From assembly GCF_001724715.1 (NCBI RefSeq), contig NZ_MEFG01000024.1, positions 1-64,000 of the forward strand: a stretch of DNA of 64,000 bases. The letters are read 5' to 3'. Within the stretch, counting starts at the first letter, position 1. Each line of letters starts with the position of its first letter. This document shows, piece after piece, positions 9,379-17,299 of this stretch. The stretch is from Sphingomonas sp. SCN 67-18. Lineage in GTDB: Bacteria; Pseudomonadota; Alphaproteobacteria; Sphingomonadales; Sphingomonadaceae. Position numbers and translations under genes: made by a program. The notes below the pieces were generated by a model, which searched no databases, was not told where the DNA came from, and saw only the letters and a program-made list of their open reading frames with translations.

Positions 9379-10250
9379 GCGCGGTGCGCGCCGCGCTGCT
9401 GACGCCTGTGCTGGCGCTGGCCGCCTGCGCCACCACCGGCGCGCCGGAAGCGGCGCCGGCGCCCCCTGCCGCGCCCCCCGGCGCGACGCAGTTTCTCTAC
9501 GGATCGGCGGAATCGGCGGCGCTCAGCATCCAGGCCTATCAGGGGCTGGTCGACCATGTCCTGCGCGACCGGGCCGGCAATCCGCAGGAAAGCGTGGTGC
9601 TGGCCCCCGGCGCGACGCTCGCCGCGCCGTCATTCGGCCTGTGCGGGGACCGCAAGCCCGCCGTGGTGCTGGACGCCGACGAGACGGTGATCCTGAATGT
9701 CGGCTATCAATATTATGACGCGCTGAAGGGGCACAGTTTCGACATGGGCCGCTGGGAACGGTGGGAACAGACCGGCGCGACGGCGATATCCCCGGTGCCG
9801 GGCGCGGTGGCGGCGCTCACCGCGCTGCGCAAGGCGGGCGTCACGGTGATCTTCAACACCAACCGCAGCGCCGCCAACGCGGCCTGGACGGCGGACGCGC
9901 TGAACCGCGCCGGGGTGGGCCCGGCGGTGCACGGCGAAACGCTGTTCCTGGCCGGCGACGACGCGATGGGGACCAGGAAGGACGGCCGCCGCGCCACCAT
10001 TGCCGCAAAATATTGCGTGATCGCGCTGGTGGGCGATCAGCTGGGCGATTTCAGCGACCTGTTCGCCGCCATCCCGTCGGTTGCCGATCGGCGGGCGGCG
10101 GCGGTGAGCGGGCCGATCGCCAGAATGTGGGGCAATGGCTGGTTCGTCCTGCCCAACCCCGTTTACGGAAGCGGCCTGAAAGGCGGCTTCGACGAGATTT
10201 TTCCGGCCGACAAGCGCTGGACCGATCCTGCCGATGAAGGAGCGAATTAA
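9375..10250 (+). CDS. HAD-family acid phosphatase, predicted lipoprotein
   Basis: 291 residues. The signal peptide ends in the lipobox LALAAC (Cys18), followed by an Ala/Pro-rich tether to about residue 37. The HAD subfamily IIIB motif [12 protein letters not shown] (D100, D102), a later TNR motif region and a GDQLGDFSD acidic motif resemble the lipoprotein e(P4) 5'-nucleotidase group. It should sit on the outer membrane, dephosphorylating small molecules in the periplasm. It overlaps scoA by 4 bases (GTGA) and scoB by 1 base (TAATG), so all three are likely co-translated. Confidence 0.85.
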   Translation: MSAVRAALLTPVLALAACATTGAPEAAPAPPAAPPGATQFLYGSAESAALSIQAYQGLVDHVLRDRAGNPQESVVLAPGATLAAPSFGLCGDRKPAVVLDADETVILNVGYQYYDALKGHSFDMGRWERWEQTGATAISPVPGAVAALTALRKAGVTVIFNTNRSAANAAWTADALNRAGVGPAVHGETLFLAGDDAMGTRKDGRRATIAAKYCVIALVGDQLGDFSDLFAAIPSVADRRAAAVSGPIARMWGNGWFVLPNPVYGSGLKGGFDEIFPADKRWTDPADEGAN

Positions 10251-10885
10251 TGGCCTGGGACCGCAATCAGATGGCGGCACGCGCGGCGAAGGAGCTGCGC
10301 GACGGATATTATGTCAATCTGGGCATCGGCATTCCCACGCTGGTCGCCAACAACATCCCGGCCGGGGTGGAGGTGACGCTGCAATCCGAAAACGGGATGC
10401 TGGGCATCGGCCCCTTCCCCTATGACGACGAGGTGGACCCGGACCTGATCAACGCCGGCAAGCAGACGGTGAGCGCCCTGCCGCAGACCAGCTTCTTCTC
10501 CTCCGCCGACAGTTTCGCGATGATCCGCGGCGGCCATATCGACCTGGCGGTGCTGGGCGCGATGGAGATCGCGGAAAATGGCGACATCGCCAACTGGATG
10601 ATCCCTGGCAAGATGATCAAGGGCATGGGCGGCGCGATGGACCTGGTCGCGGGCGTGAAGAAGATCATCGTGGTGATGGAGCATACGTCCAAGAACGGCG
10701 ACCCGAAGTTCATCCCCGCCTGCACCCTGCCGCTCACCGGCAAGAATGTGGTGGACATGATCGTCACCGATCTGTGCGTGTTCCAGCGCCCGGACCATGC
10801 CAGCCCGTTCAAACTGATCGAGTTGGCCCCCGGCGTGACCGCCGACGAGATCAAGGCGAAGACCACGGCGCACTACGTCTCCTGA
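10250..10885 (+). CDS. scoB: 3-oxoacid CoA-transferase subunit B
   Basis: Beta subunit, 211 residues. The catalytic Glu that forms the CoA thioester lies in [14 protein letters not shown], and [18 protein letters not shown] is the usual N-terminal region. It pairs with scoA to use acetoacetate or similar 3-oxoacids, possibly linked to polyhydroxybutyrate or ketone use. It starts on the last base of the phosphatase stop codon. Confidence 0.95.
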   Translation: MAWDRNQMAARAAKELRDGYYVNLGIGIPTLVANNIPAGVEVTLQSENGMLGIGPFPYDDEVDPDLINAGKQTVSALPQTSFFSSADSFAMIRGGHIDLAVLGAMEIAENGDIANWMIPGKMIKGMGGAMDLVAGVKKIIVVMEHTSKNGDPKFIPACTLPLTGKNVVDMIVTDLCVFQRPDHASPFKLIELAPGVTADEIKAKTTAHYVS

Positions 10886-11000
10886 TCCGTCGTTCCTGAT
10901 CCCCGCTCACGGTCCGCCATGCCGCTGGCCGGTCGCAGCGCAGGCGCGTTCCGGCCCGGAAACCGGCCCCGCACTTGCACTTGCGGTTAAAATCTGATTC

Positions 11001-12338
11001 ATGGCGCAAGGATGGGGATGGCAAGGGCCGCGCACGGTTTTGGATAACGGGTCGCAACGCAGGATCAGCCGGAAATCGACGCTCGCCATGCTGTTGGGCG
11101 TGGCCGGTTTTTACGGGCTTGCCGCGCTTGGCGTGCAGGCCGCGATTTCCAGTTTCGTGCCGCTGCAGCCCGCCCATGCGTCCGACCCCACGCCGGCCCG
11201 CGTCTCGATGGACGGCCTGCCGGTCGAGGCGCTGCGCGCGCCCTCCAAGATCGATTATCAGCGGGTCGACCAGCGGCTGGCGCGGCTGGCGGAAAAGCCG
11301 GACATGGTCGGGCTCGCGGTCGCCATCATCGAAAATGGCGAGATCGCCTTCGTAAAGGGCTATGGCGTGACCGCCGCCGGCACCACGGACCCGGTGGGCG
11401 TGCGCACGGTGTTTCGCTGGGCCTCGCTGTCCAAGGGGCTGGCCGCCACGGTTGTCGGCGAACTGGCGGCGGAAAAGCGCCTGTCGCTGAGCGATCCGGT
11501 GTCCCGCTATGCGCCCTCGCTGCACCTGCCCGGCGGATCCGAGGGGCGGGTGACGCTGGACGATCTGCTGGCCCACCGGGTCGGGCTGGTCCACAACGCC
11601 TATGACGACCGGCTGGAGGCGGGGCAGGACCCACGCCAGATCCGCGCCGCGCTGGGCTCGCTCGCCGCTTTCTGCGCGCCGGGCGCGTGCCACGGCTATC
11701 AGAATGTCGCCTTCGACGCCGCCAGCGAGACGGTGGAGGCGGTGACCGGCGAGCCTTATGCGCAGGTGGTGCGCGAAAAGCTGTTCGCGCCGCTGGGCAT
11801 GGCGGATGCGAGCGTGACCCGCGACGGGCTGATGAGCGCGCCAAGCTGGGCGCGGCCGCATGTCGGGCGGACCACGATGAAGGTGGACGAGGCCTATTAC
11901 CGGGTGCCGGCGGCGGGCGGGGTGAATTCCTCGATCTTCGACCTTGCCCTGTGGATGCGCGCCCAGATGGGGCTGGCCACCAGCGTGCTGCCGCAGGCGG
12001 TGCTGGACGAGATCCACCGCCCGCGCGTGGCGACGGACCGCCGCAACGGCGATTTTTCCCGCGCCATGGGGCAATCGCACTATGCGCTCGGCTGGCGCGA
12101 TTATGATTATGCCGGGCACCGGCTGATCGGCCATCAGGGCGCGGTGCAGGGTTATCGCTCCACCATATTGTTCGATCCCGTCACCCGGTCCGGCGTGGCC
12201 GTGCTGTGGAATTCGCAGAGCAACCGGCCGAGCGCCTTCCAGCTCGAGATATTGGAGATGCTGTACGGCCAGGAGCGGCATGACTGGTTGAAGCTGGACG
12301 AAAATCGTGCTTCCGGGGCGCGGATTGCCGCCCGTTAA
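11001..12338 (+). CDS. Serine hydrolase of the class C beta-lactamase/esterase family
   Basis: 445 residues with a membrane segment at about residues 28-50, so probably an anchored periplasmic enzyme. The SxxK nucleophile is in WASLSKGLAAT, the YxN motif in YQNVAFDAAS, and an HxG motif in IGHQGAVQGYRS. This family includes AmpC, D-aminopeptidases and esterases. The residues do not settle the substrate, and the HxG variant argues for an esterase or peptidase over a true beta-lactamase. No clear ribosome binding site precedes 11001, so the start is uncertain. Confidence 0.82.
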   Translation: MAQGWGWQGPRTVLDNGSQRRISRKSTLAMLLGVAGFYGLAALGVQAAISSFVPLQPAHASDPTPARVSMDGLPVEALRAPSKIDYQRVDQRLARLAEKPDMVGLAVAIIENGEIAFVKGYGVTAAGTTDPVGVRTVFRWASLSKGLAATVVGELAAEKRLSLSDPVSRYAPSLHLPGGSEGRVTLDDLLAHRVGLVHNAYDDRLEAGQDPRQIRAALGSLAAFCAPGACHGYQNVAFDAASETVEAVTGEPYAQVVREKLFAPLGMADASVTRDGLMSAPSWARPHVGRTTMKVDEAYYRVPAAGGVNSSIFDLALWMRAQMGLATSVLPQAVLDEIHRPRVATDRRNGDFSRAMGQSHYALGWRDYDYAGHRLIGHQGAVQGYRSTILFDPVTRSGVAVLWNSQSNRPSAFQLEILEMLYGQERHDWLKLDENRASGARIAAR

Positions 12339-12384
12339 GCAAAGCTTGCTTTCCCGCGCGGCGCGAAGCCGATAGAGCGACCTG

Positions 12385-13830
12385 ATGACCAGCAAAGCCC
12401 GCACCCTCTACGAAAAGATATGGAACGCCCATGTCGTCGACCGTCGCGATGACGGCACCTGCCTGATCTATATCGATCGCCACCTTGTCCACGAGGTGAC
12501 GAGCCCGCAGGCTTTCGAGGGGCTGCGCGTGGCCGGCAGGCCGGTGCGGCGGCCGGACCTGACGCTGGCGGTGCCCGACCATAATCTGCCGACCACGGCG
12601 CGGCTGGACGCGGCGGGCAAGCGTATTCCCATCGCCGACCCGGAAAGCGCGGCGCAGCTGGCGGCGCTGGAGGCCAATGCGCCCGCCTTCGGCATCCGCT
12701 ATATCGACGCTTCCGCGCCGGAGCAGGGCATCGTCCATGTGGTGGGGCCGGAACAGGGTTTTACCCTGCCGGGCTGCACGCTGGTGTGCGGGGACAGCCA
12801 CACCGCGGCGCACGGCGCGCTGGGCGCGCTGGCATTCGGCATCGGCACCAGCGAGGTGGAGCATGTGCTGGCCACCCAGACGCTGCTGTTGAAGCAGGCG
12901 AAGACCATGGAGATCCGCGTCGACGGCACGCTGGGTTTCGGCGTGGGTCCGAAGGACATGATCCTTGCCGTGATCGGGCGGATCGGCGCCGCGGGCGGCA
13001 ACGGCCATGTCATCGAATATACCGGCTCGACCATCCGTTCCATGTCGATCGAGGGGCGGTTGACCGTCTCCAACATGTCGATCGAGGCGGGCGCGCGGGC
13101 CGGGCTGATCGCGCCGGACGATGCGACCTTCGCCTATCTGAAGGGGCGGCCGATGGCGCCGCGCGGCGCGGACTGGGATGCCGCCGTCGCCTATTGGCGC
13201 ACCCTGCCGACCGATGCCGGCGCGGTTTATGACCGCACCGAGATATTCGACGCCGCCGCCATCTCGCCCAGCGTCACCTGGGGCACCAGCCCGGAGGATG
13301 TGGTGGGCATTGCCGGCGTCGTGCCCGACCCGGAGAGCTTTGCCGATCCTTCCAAGCAGGAAGCGGCGCGCAAATCGCTGGATTATATGGGGCTTCAGGC
13401 CGGCCAGCGGATGCAGGACGTGGCGGTGGAGCATATCTTCATCGGCAGCTGCACCAACAGCCGGATCGAGGATCTGCGCGCCGCCGCCGCCGTGGTCAAC
13501 GGCCGCCGCATCGCAGGCGGCATCAAGCAGGCGCTGGTCGTGCCCGGCTCCGGGCTGGTCAAGCGCCAGGCCGAGCAGGAAGGGATCGACCGGATTTTCA
13601 AGGAAGCCGGTTTCGAATGGCGCGAGCCGGGCTGTTCGGCCTGCCTGGGCATGAACCCGGACAAGGTGCCGGCGGGCGAGCGTTGCGCCTCCACCTCCAA
13701 CCGCAATTTCGTGGGCCGTCAGGGGCCGGGCGCGCGCACTCATCTGGTGTCGCCCGCCATGGCGGCGGCGGCGGCGGTGACCGGGCGGCTGACCGATGTA
13801 CGGGATTTGATGGGGGGGCGGACGGCGTGA
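12385..13830 (+). CDS. leuC: 3-isopropylmalate dehydratase large subunit
   Basis: Isomerises 2-isopropylmalate to 3-isopropylmalate in leucine synthesis, with LeuD. 481 residues. The 4Fe-4S ligands are in [10 protein letters not shown] and in [10 protein letters not shown], and [21 protein letters not shown] is the aconitase-family signature. The stop overlaps the start of a 47-codon gene (GTGA) that separates it from leuD. Confidence 0.97.
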   Translation: MTSKARTLYEKIWNAHVVDRRDDGTCLIYIDRHLVHEVTSPQAFEGLRVAGRPVRRPDLTLAVPDHNLPTTARLDAAGKRIPIADPESAAQLAALEANAPAFGIRYIDASAPEQGIVHVVGPEQGFTLPGCTLVCGDSHTAAHGALGALAFGIGTSEVEHVLATQTLLLKQAKTMEIRVDGTLGFGVGPKDMILAVIGRIGAAGGNGHVIEYTGSTIRSMSIEGRLTVSNMSIEAGARAGLIAPDDATFAYLKGRPMAPRGADWDAAVAYWRTLPTDAGAVYDRTEIFDAAAISPSVTWGTSPEDVVGIAGVVPDPESFADPSKQEAARKSLDYMGLQAGQRMQDVAVEHIFIGSCTNSRIEDLRAAAAVVNGRRIAGGIKQALVVPGSGLVKRQAEQEGIDRIFKEAGFEWREPGCSACLGMNPDKVPAGERCASTSNRNFVGRQGPGARTHLVSPAMAAAAAVTGRLTDVRDLMGGRTA

Positions 13831-13970
13831 AAAAGGCATTGTTCCTGTTGATTGCCGGGGCCGCGATCAGCGGTCTCGCCGCCTATGCGGCCAGCGCGCG
13901 CAACCACCGGCTTGCCCAGGCCGGCCCGGCGGCGCCCGTGCTGCCCGCGCCGGGGGCGGTTGCGCAATGA
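13827..13970 (+). CDS. Small single-pass membrane protein between leuC and leuD
   Basis: 47 residues, starting at a GTG ([20 protein letters not shown]). A Lys-Lys start and a hydrophobic segment at about residues 4-23 are followed by a short Ala/Pro-rich tail ending GAVAQ. It resembles an uncleaved membrane anchor or a tiny secreted peptide. It overlaps leuC by 4 bases (GTGA) and leuD by 4 bases (ATGA), so it is translated within the leuCD coupling. I recognise no family. Its role is unknown. Confidence 0.6.
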   Translation: MKKALFLLIAGAAISGLAAYAASARNHRLAQAGPAAPVLPAPGAVAQ

Positions 13971-14545
13971 AGCCCGTCACCACCATCAGCGGCCGCGCCT
14001 ATCCGTTCGGCCGCAAGAATGTGGACACCGACGTCATCATCCCGGCGCGCTGGCTGAAGACGATCAGCCGGGCGGGGCTGGGGCGCGGCGCGTTCGAAAC
14101 CGTGCGGCGCGAAGCCGGCAATGTGTTCGACGACCCGACCTATGCCGGCGCGCCGATCCTGATCGCCGGCGACAATTTCGGCTGCGGATCGAGCCGCGAA
14201 CATGCGGCCTGGGCGCTGGGCGATCTGGGCATCGGCGCGGTGATCGCCCCCAGCTATTCCGACATCTTCTCCGGCAACGCCTTCAAGAACGGCATATTGA
14301 CGGTGGTGCTGCCCCAGCCGGTGATCGACCGGCTGATGGAAGTGGCGCGCACCCACCCGATCGAGATCGACCTGGAGCGGCAGATGGTGACGACTCCGTT
14401 TCAGGACCGGTTCGCGTTCGAGATCGATCCGTTTCGCAAGCATTGCCTTTTGAACGGGCTGGACGAAGTCGGCATGACCATGGCGATGGACGCCAGCATC
14501 TCCGCGTTCGAGGCGCAGCGCGCGGCCAGCCAGCCATGGCTGTGA
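13967..14545 (+). CDS. leuD: 3-isopropylmalate dehydratase small subunit
   Basis: Swivel subunit of isopropylmalate isomerase, 192 residues. It has the [16 protein letters not shown] and [16 protein letters not shown] motifs that define the LeuD active-site loop. It is coupled by ATGA to the 47-codon gene after leuC. Confidence 0.97.
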   Translation: MKPVTTISGRAYPFGRKNVDTDVIIPARWLKTISRAGLGRGAFETVRREAGNVFDDPTYAGAPILIAGDNFGCGSSREHAAWALGDLGIGAVIAPSYSDIFSGNAFKNGILTVVLPQPVIDRLMEVARTHPIEIDLERQMVTTPFQDRFAFEIDPFRKHCLLNGLDEVGMTMAMDASISAFEAQRAASQPWL

Positions 14546-14567
14546 TCGCGGCGGGAAGGATATCGGC

Positions 14568-15569
14568 ATGAAGGCGCTGTTGTCCCGCGCACCGGGCGGA
14601 CCGGAAACGCTCGAACTGGCTGAGGTGGCCGATCCCGTCGCCGGCAAGGGCGAGTTGCTGGTCGCCGTCACCGCCTGCGCGATCAACTATCCCGACGTGC
14701 TCATCATCGAGGATAAATATCAGTTCCGGCCAGAGCGGCCCTTTGCGCCGGGTGGCGAGGTTTCGGGCGTGGTCGAGGCGGTGGGCGAGGGCGTAACCGG
14801 CTGGGCGGTGGGCGACCGGCTGATCGCGCTGACCACGTCTGGCGGGCTGGCCGAAAAGGTGGCGGTGCCCGCCGGCCGCGCGTTCCGCGTGCCGGACGGC
14901 GCATCGATGATCGAGGCTTCCGCGCTGCTCCTCACTTATGCCACGTCCATCCACGCGCTGCTCGATCGCGGGCGGCTGCAGGCCGGGCAGACCCTGCTGG
15001 TGCTGGGCGCGGCGGGCGGCGTCGGGCTGGCGACCATCGAGCTGGGCGTGGCCTTTGGCGCGCGCGTGATCGCTGCCGTGTCCTCGGAAGAAAAGGCCGC
15101 CGCCGCGCGCGAGGCCGGGGCGCATGACGTGCTGGTCTATCCGCGCGCGCCCTTCGACAAGGCGCAGTCCAAGGCATTGGCCGACCTGTTCAAGGAAAAG
15201 GTGGGGCCGAACGGCGCTGACGTGATCTACGATCCGGTCGGCGGCGACTATGCCGAGCCGGCGCTGCGCGCGATCGCGTGGGAGGGGCGCTATCTGGTCG
15301 TCGGCTTCCCGGCGGGCATTCCGCGCCTGCCGCTGAACCTGACGCTGCTGAAAAGCTGCGATGTGTGCGGCGTGTTCTGGGGCGCTTTCACCATGCGCGA
15401 TCCGCGCGCCAACCAGGCGCATGTCGAGCGGCTGTTCTCCCTGTGGGGCGAAGGGCGCATCCGCCCGCGCGTGACCGAGACTTTCCCGCTGGACCGCGCC
15501 GGAGACGCCATCGCCAAAATGGCGGGGCGGGCCGCCATCGGCAAGCTGGTCGTCACGATCGGCGGCTAG
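14568..15569 (+). CDS. NADPH:quinone oxidoreductase, zinc-free MDR family
   Basis: 333 residues. The N-terminal GroES-like fold has VTACAINYPDVL and the FAPGGEVSGVVEAVG region. The Rossmann part has LLVLGAAGGVGLATIELG. The structural and catalytic zinc Cys clusters of alcohol dehydrogenases are absent, which fits the quinone or enoyl reductase branch. It lies 22 bases after leuD and may share its transcript. The substrate is unknown. Confidence 0.87.
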   Translation: MKALLSRAPGGPETLELAEVADPVAGKGELLVAVTACAINYPDVLIIEDKYQFRPERPFAPGGEVSGVVEAVGEGVTGWAVGDRLIALTTSGGLAEKVAVPAGRAFRVPDGASMIEASALLLTYATSIHALLDRGRLQAGQTLLVLGAAGGVGLATIELGVAFGARVIAAVSSEEKAAAAREAGAHDVLVYPRAPFDKAQSKALADLFKEKVGPNGADVIYDPVGGDYAEPALRAIAWEGRYLVVGFPAGIPRLPLNLTLLKSCDVCGVFWGAFTMRDPRANQAHVERLFSLWGEGRIRPRVTETFPLDRAGDAIAKMAGRAAIGKLVVTIGG

Positions 15570-15636
15570 TGCCGTTGCGCCGGGCCGCCCCGATGCCTAT
15601 CTCGACTCCCGACCATTGAAAGCATGAAGGACCGCC

Positions 15637-15960
15637 ATGACCAGCTTTGACGATCGCGAACGCGCTTTCGAGACGCAACATGCCCGCGATGCGGAGATCC
15701 AGTTCAAGATCATCGCCCGCCGCAACCGGCTGATCGGCCAGTGGGCGGCGCAGAAGATGGGCCTGACCCCCGAAGAGACGGACGCCTATGCCAAGGCGGT
15801 GATCCGCGCCGATTTCGAGGAAGCGGGCGATGAGGACGTGATCCGCAAGCTGCTGGGCGATCTCACCTCCGCCGGCGTGGAGATTGACGGCGACACCATC
15901 CGCCGCGCGCTGGACGAGCGGATGGTCGAGGCCCGCCGCCAGTTCATCGAGGCGCAGTAA
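15637..15960 (+). CDS. ATP synthase inhibitor subunit zeta (DUF1476)
   Basis: Helical protein of 107 residues starting MTSFDDRERAFETQHARD, with the conserved RRNRLIGQWAAQKMG segment. This matches the alphaproteobacterial zeta subunit that blocks ATP hydrolysis by F1-ATPase through its N-terminal region. It is followed after 9 bases by bolA and then grxD. Confidence 0.9.
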   Translation: MTSFDDRERAFETQHARDAEIQFKIIARRNRLIGQWAAQKMGLTPEETDAYAKAVIRADFEEAGDEDVIRKLLGDLTSAGVEIDGDTIRRALDERMVEARRQFIEAQ

Positions 15961-15969
15961 GGGCGCGTC

Positions 15970-16203
15970 ATGGGCATGGCCGCCGACGAGATCGAGACGC
16001 TGATCCGCACGGGTATTCCCGACGCGACGGTGGAGATCACCGACCTTGCCGGGGACGGCGATCATTATGCCGCGCGGGTCACGGCTGAGAGTTTTCGCGG
16101 GATTTCCCGTGTCCGGCAGCATCAGGCGGTCTATGCCGCGCTGGGCGGCCGGATGGGTGGGGCGCTCCACGCCCTGCAATTGACCACCGGGGTTCCGGAC
16201 TAA
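15970..16203 (+). CDS. BolA-family protein
   Basis: 77 residues, the small BolA class. It has the metal- and glutaredoxin-binding region DGDHYAARV, and RVRQHQAVYAALGGRMGGALHAL with the invariant C-terminal His. BolA proteins form [2Fe-2S] complexes with monothiol glutaredoxins, and the next gene, 12 bases downstream, encodes one. Confidence 0.92.
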   Translation: MGMAADEIETLIRTGIPDATVEITDLAGDGDHYAARVTAESFRGISRVRQHQAVYAALGGRMGGALHALQLTTGVPD

Positions 16204-16215
16204 AGGAGGCTGACG

Positions 16216-16548
16216 ATGACCGACGACGCACAGGCGCGGATCGGCGAACTGGTGAATGCGAACGACGTGCTGCTGTTCATGAAGGGCACGCCGCTTTTCC
16301 CGCAATGCGGCTTTTCCAGCCGCGCGGTCGCCATCCTCGATCATCTGGGCGTCGCCTATGAAAGCGTCGACGTGCTGCAGGACCAGGGCATCCGCCAGGG
16401 CATCAAGGAATTTTCCGACTGGCCGACCATCCCCCAGCTTTATGTGAAGGGCGAGTTCGTCGGCGGATCGGACATCATGATGGAAATGTACGAAGCCGGG
16501 GAACTGAGCGAGCTTTTCGCCGAAAAGGGCGTTGCCCGCGCGGGCTGA
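16216..16548 (+). CDS. grxD: Monothiol glutaredoxin, Grx4/GrxD type
   Basis: 110 residues with LFMKGTPLFPQCGFSSRAV, holding the CGFS active site, and WPTIPQLYVKGEFVGGSDI for glutathione binding. CGFS glutaredoxins bind and transfer a [2Fe-2S] cluster with glutathione and BolA. AGGAGG precedes the start. The terminator overlaps the end of the gene. Confidence 0.96.
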   Translation: MTDDAQARIGELVNANDVLLFMKGTPLFPQCGFSSRAVAILDHLGVAYESVDVLQDQGIRQGIKEFSDWPTIPQLYVKGEFVGGSDIMMEMYEAGELSELFAEKGVARAG

Positions 16549-16561
16549 CGCCCCCTTTTTT
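16526..16561 (+). terminator. Rho-independent terminator at the end of grxD
   Basis: GGGCGT pairs with ACGCCC, with an inner GCCCG/CGGGC stem, followed by a run of T. The stem includes the last codons and stop of grxD. Confidence 0.75.
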
Positions 16562-16712
16562 CGTTGAAGGATGATGCGCGCCGCCGCACGGCGCGTGCTG
16601 CGCGCGCCCCGCACGGTGCGCGGGCCGGTCTGTCGTCTGATGTCGGGGGCTGGGGTTCCGGGTGAGGGCGGGCCAGCGCGAGACCGGAGAAGCTGCTGGC
16701 CCGCCCCCTTTT
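16562..16712 (+). ncRNA. Structured intergenic stretch ending in a terminator, possible small RNA
   Basis: The region between grxD and the BlaI gene is about 380 bases. CGCGCCG/CGGCGCG form a hairpin at 16577-16595. A perfect 12-bp stem GGGCGGGCCAGC/GCTGGCCCGCCC at 16666-16706, followed by CCTTTT, is a good terminator. grxD already has its own terminator, so this second one may end a separate short transcript. No protein-coding frame is convincing. No promoter was identified, so the transcript is a guess. From 16713 to 16880 I see nothing I can name. Confidence 0.35.
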
Positions 16713-16880
16713 GAAGCGGATACTTCGGAACAATCAGAGTGTTGCACCCTCCGTGCCAGAATGCGCACCTGCGCGATTGCCGCCGGTTTCGATAGTGAGC
16801 AACGCGTTAACCGACAGCCCGACTGTAAGAAGCGCCGACAGACCGGCCCGATCGCCCGTTCATTCACCGTTCAGTCTTGC

Positions 16881-16896
16881 GATTACACATGTAGTC
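16881..16896. promoter_or_regulatory. BlaI-type operator 1
   Basis: GATTACACATGTAGTC is a near-palindrome of the form GACTACA-NN-TGTAGTC, matching the TACA-NN-TGTA core bound by BlaI/MecI repressors. It lies 22 bp, two helical turns, from operator 2. A possible -35 (TTGCGA, 16877) and -10 (TAAGAC, 16900) with a 17-base spacer overlap both sites. Confidence 0.72.
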
Positions 16897-16902
16897 ATGT
16901 AA

Positions 16903-16918
16903 GACTACAGATGTGGTC
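16903..16918. promoter_or_regulatory. BlaI-type operator 2
   Basis: GACTACAGATGTGGTC is the second near-palindrome with the same core, immediately upstream of the GGGGAGG ribosome binding site of the BlaI gene. Binding here would block the promoter, the autoregulation known for BlaI/BlaR systems. Confidence 0.72.
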
Positions 16919-16930
16919 GGGGAGGTTGCG

Positions 16931-17299
16931 ATGGCTGAACGGATCAGTGACGCTGAATATGCGGTGATGGAGGTGCTGTGGACGGAAAGTCCGCTGACCG
17001 CCAATGAGGTGGCCGACCGCGCCGGGCCGTCGCGCGACTGGAACGTCCGCACCGTCAAGACGCTGCTGTCCCGCCTGCTGGCGAAGGGCGCGCTGATCCA
17101 CGAGGAGGATGGCCGCCGCTATCTCTACCGCCCGGCCATAGAGCGCGGCGATTATGTCGCCCGCGAATCGCGCCGGCTGGTGGACCGGCTGTTCGGCGGC
17201 AAGGTGACGCCGCTCGTCGCCCATCTCGCCGCGCGCGACGACCTGAGCGATGCCGACATCGCCGAGATCGAGGCGTTGCTGAAGGCGCTCCGGTCATGA
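16931..17299 (+). CDS. BlaI/MecI/CopY-family transcriptional repressor
   Basis: 122 residues. The winged-helix domain has ISDAEYAVMEVLW, LTANEVADR and WNVRTVKTLLSRLLAKGAL, all hallmarks of BlaI, followed by a dimerisation tail. In BlaI systems the repressor is removed when the M56 membrane protease is activated. I chose the ATG at 16931, with GGGGAGG upstream; an ATG at 16913 would lie inside operator 2. It overlaps the M56 gene by ATGA. Confidence 0.93.
   Translation: MAERISDAEYAVMEVLWTESPLTANEVADRAGPSRDWNVRTVKTLLSRLLAKGALIHEEDGRRYLYRPAIERGDYVARESRRLVDRLFGGKVTPLVAHLAARDDLSDADIAEIEALLKALRS

Noticed and set aside
12181-13839. 552-codon open frame on the minus strand
   Set aside because: Antisense shadow of leuC without any recognisable domain.
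16662-16967. 101-codon frame before the BlaI gene
   Set aside because: It covers the terminator hairpin and both BlaI operators, and its protein is Cys/Arg-rich without a family.
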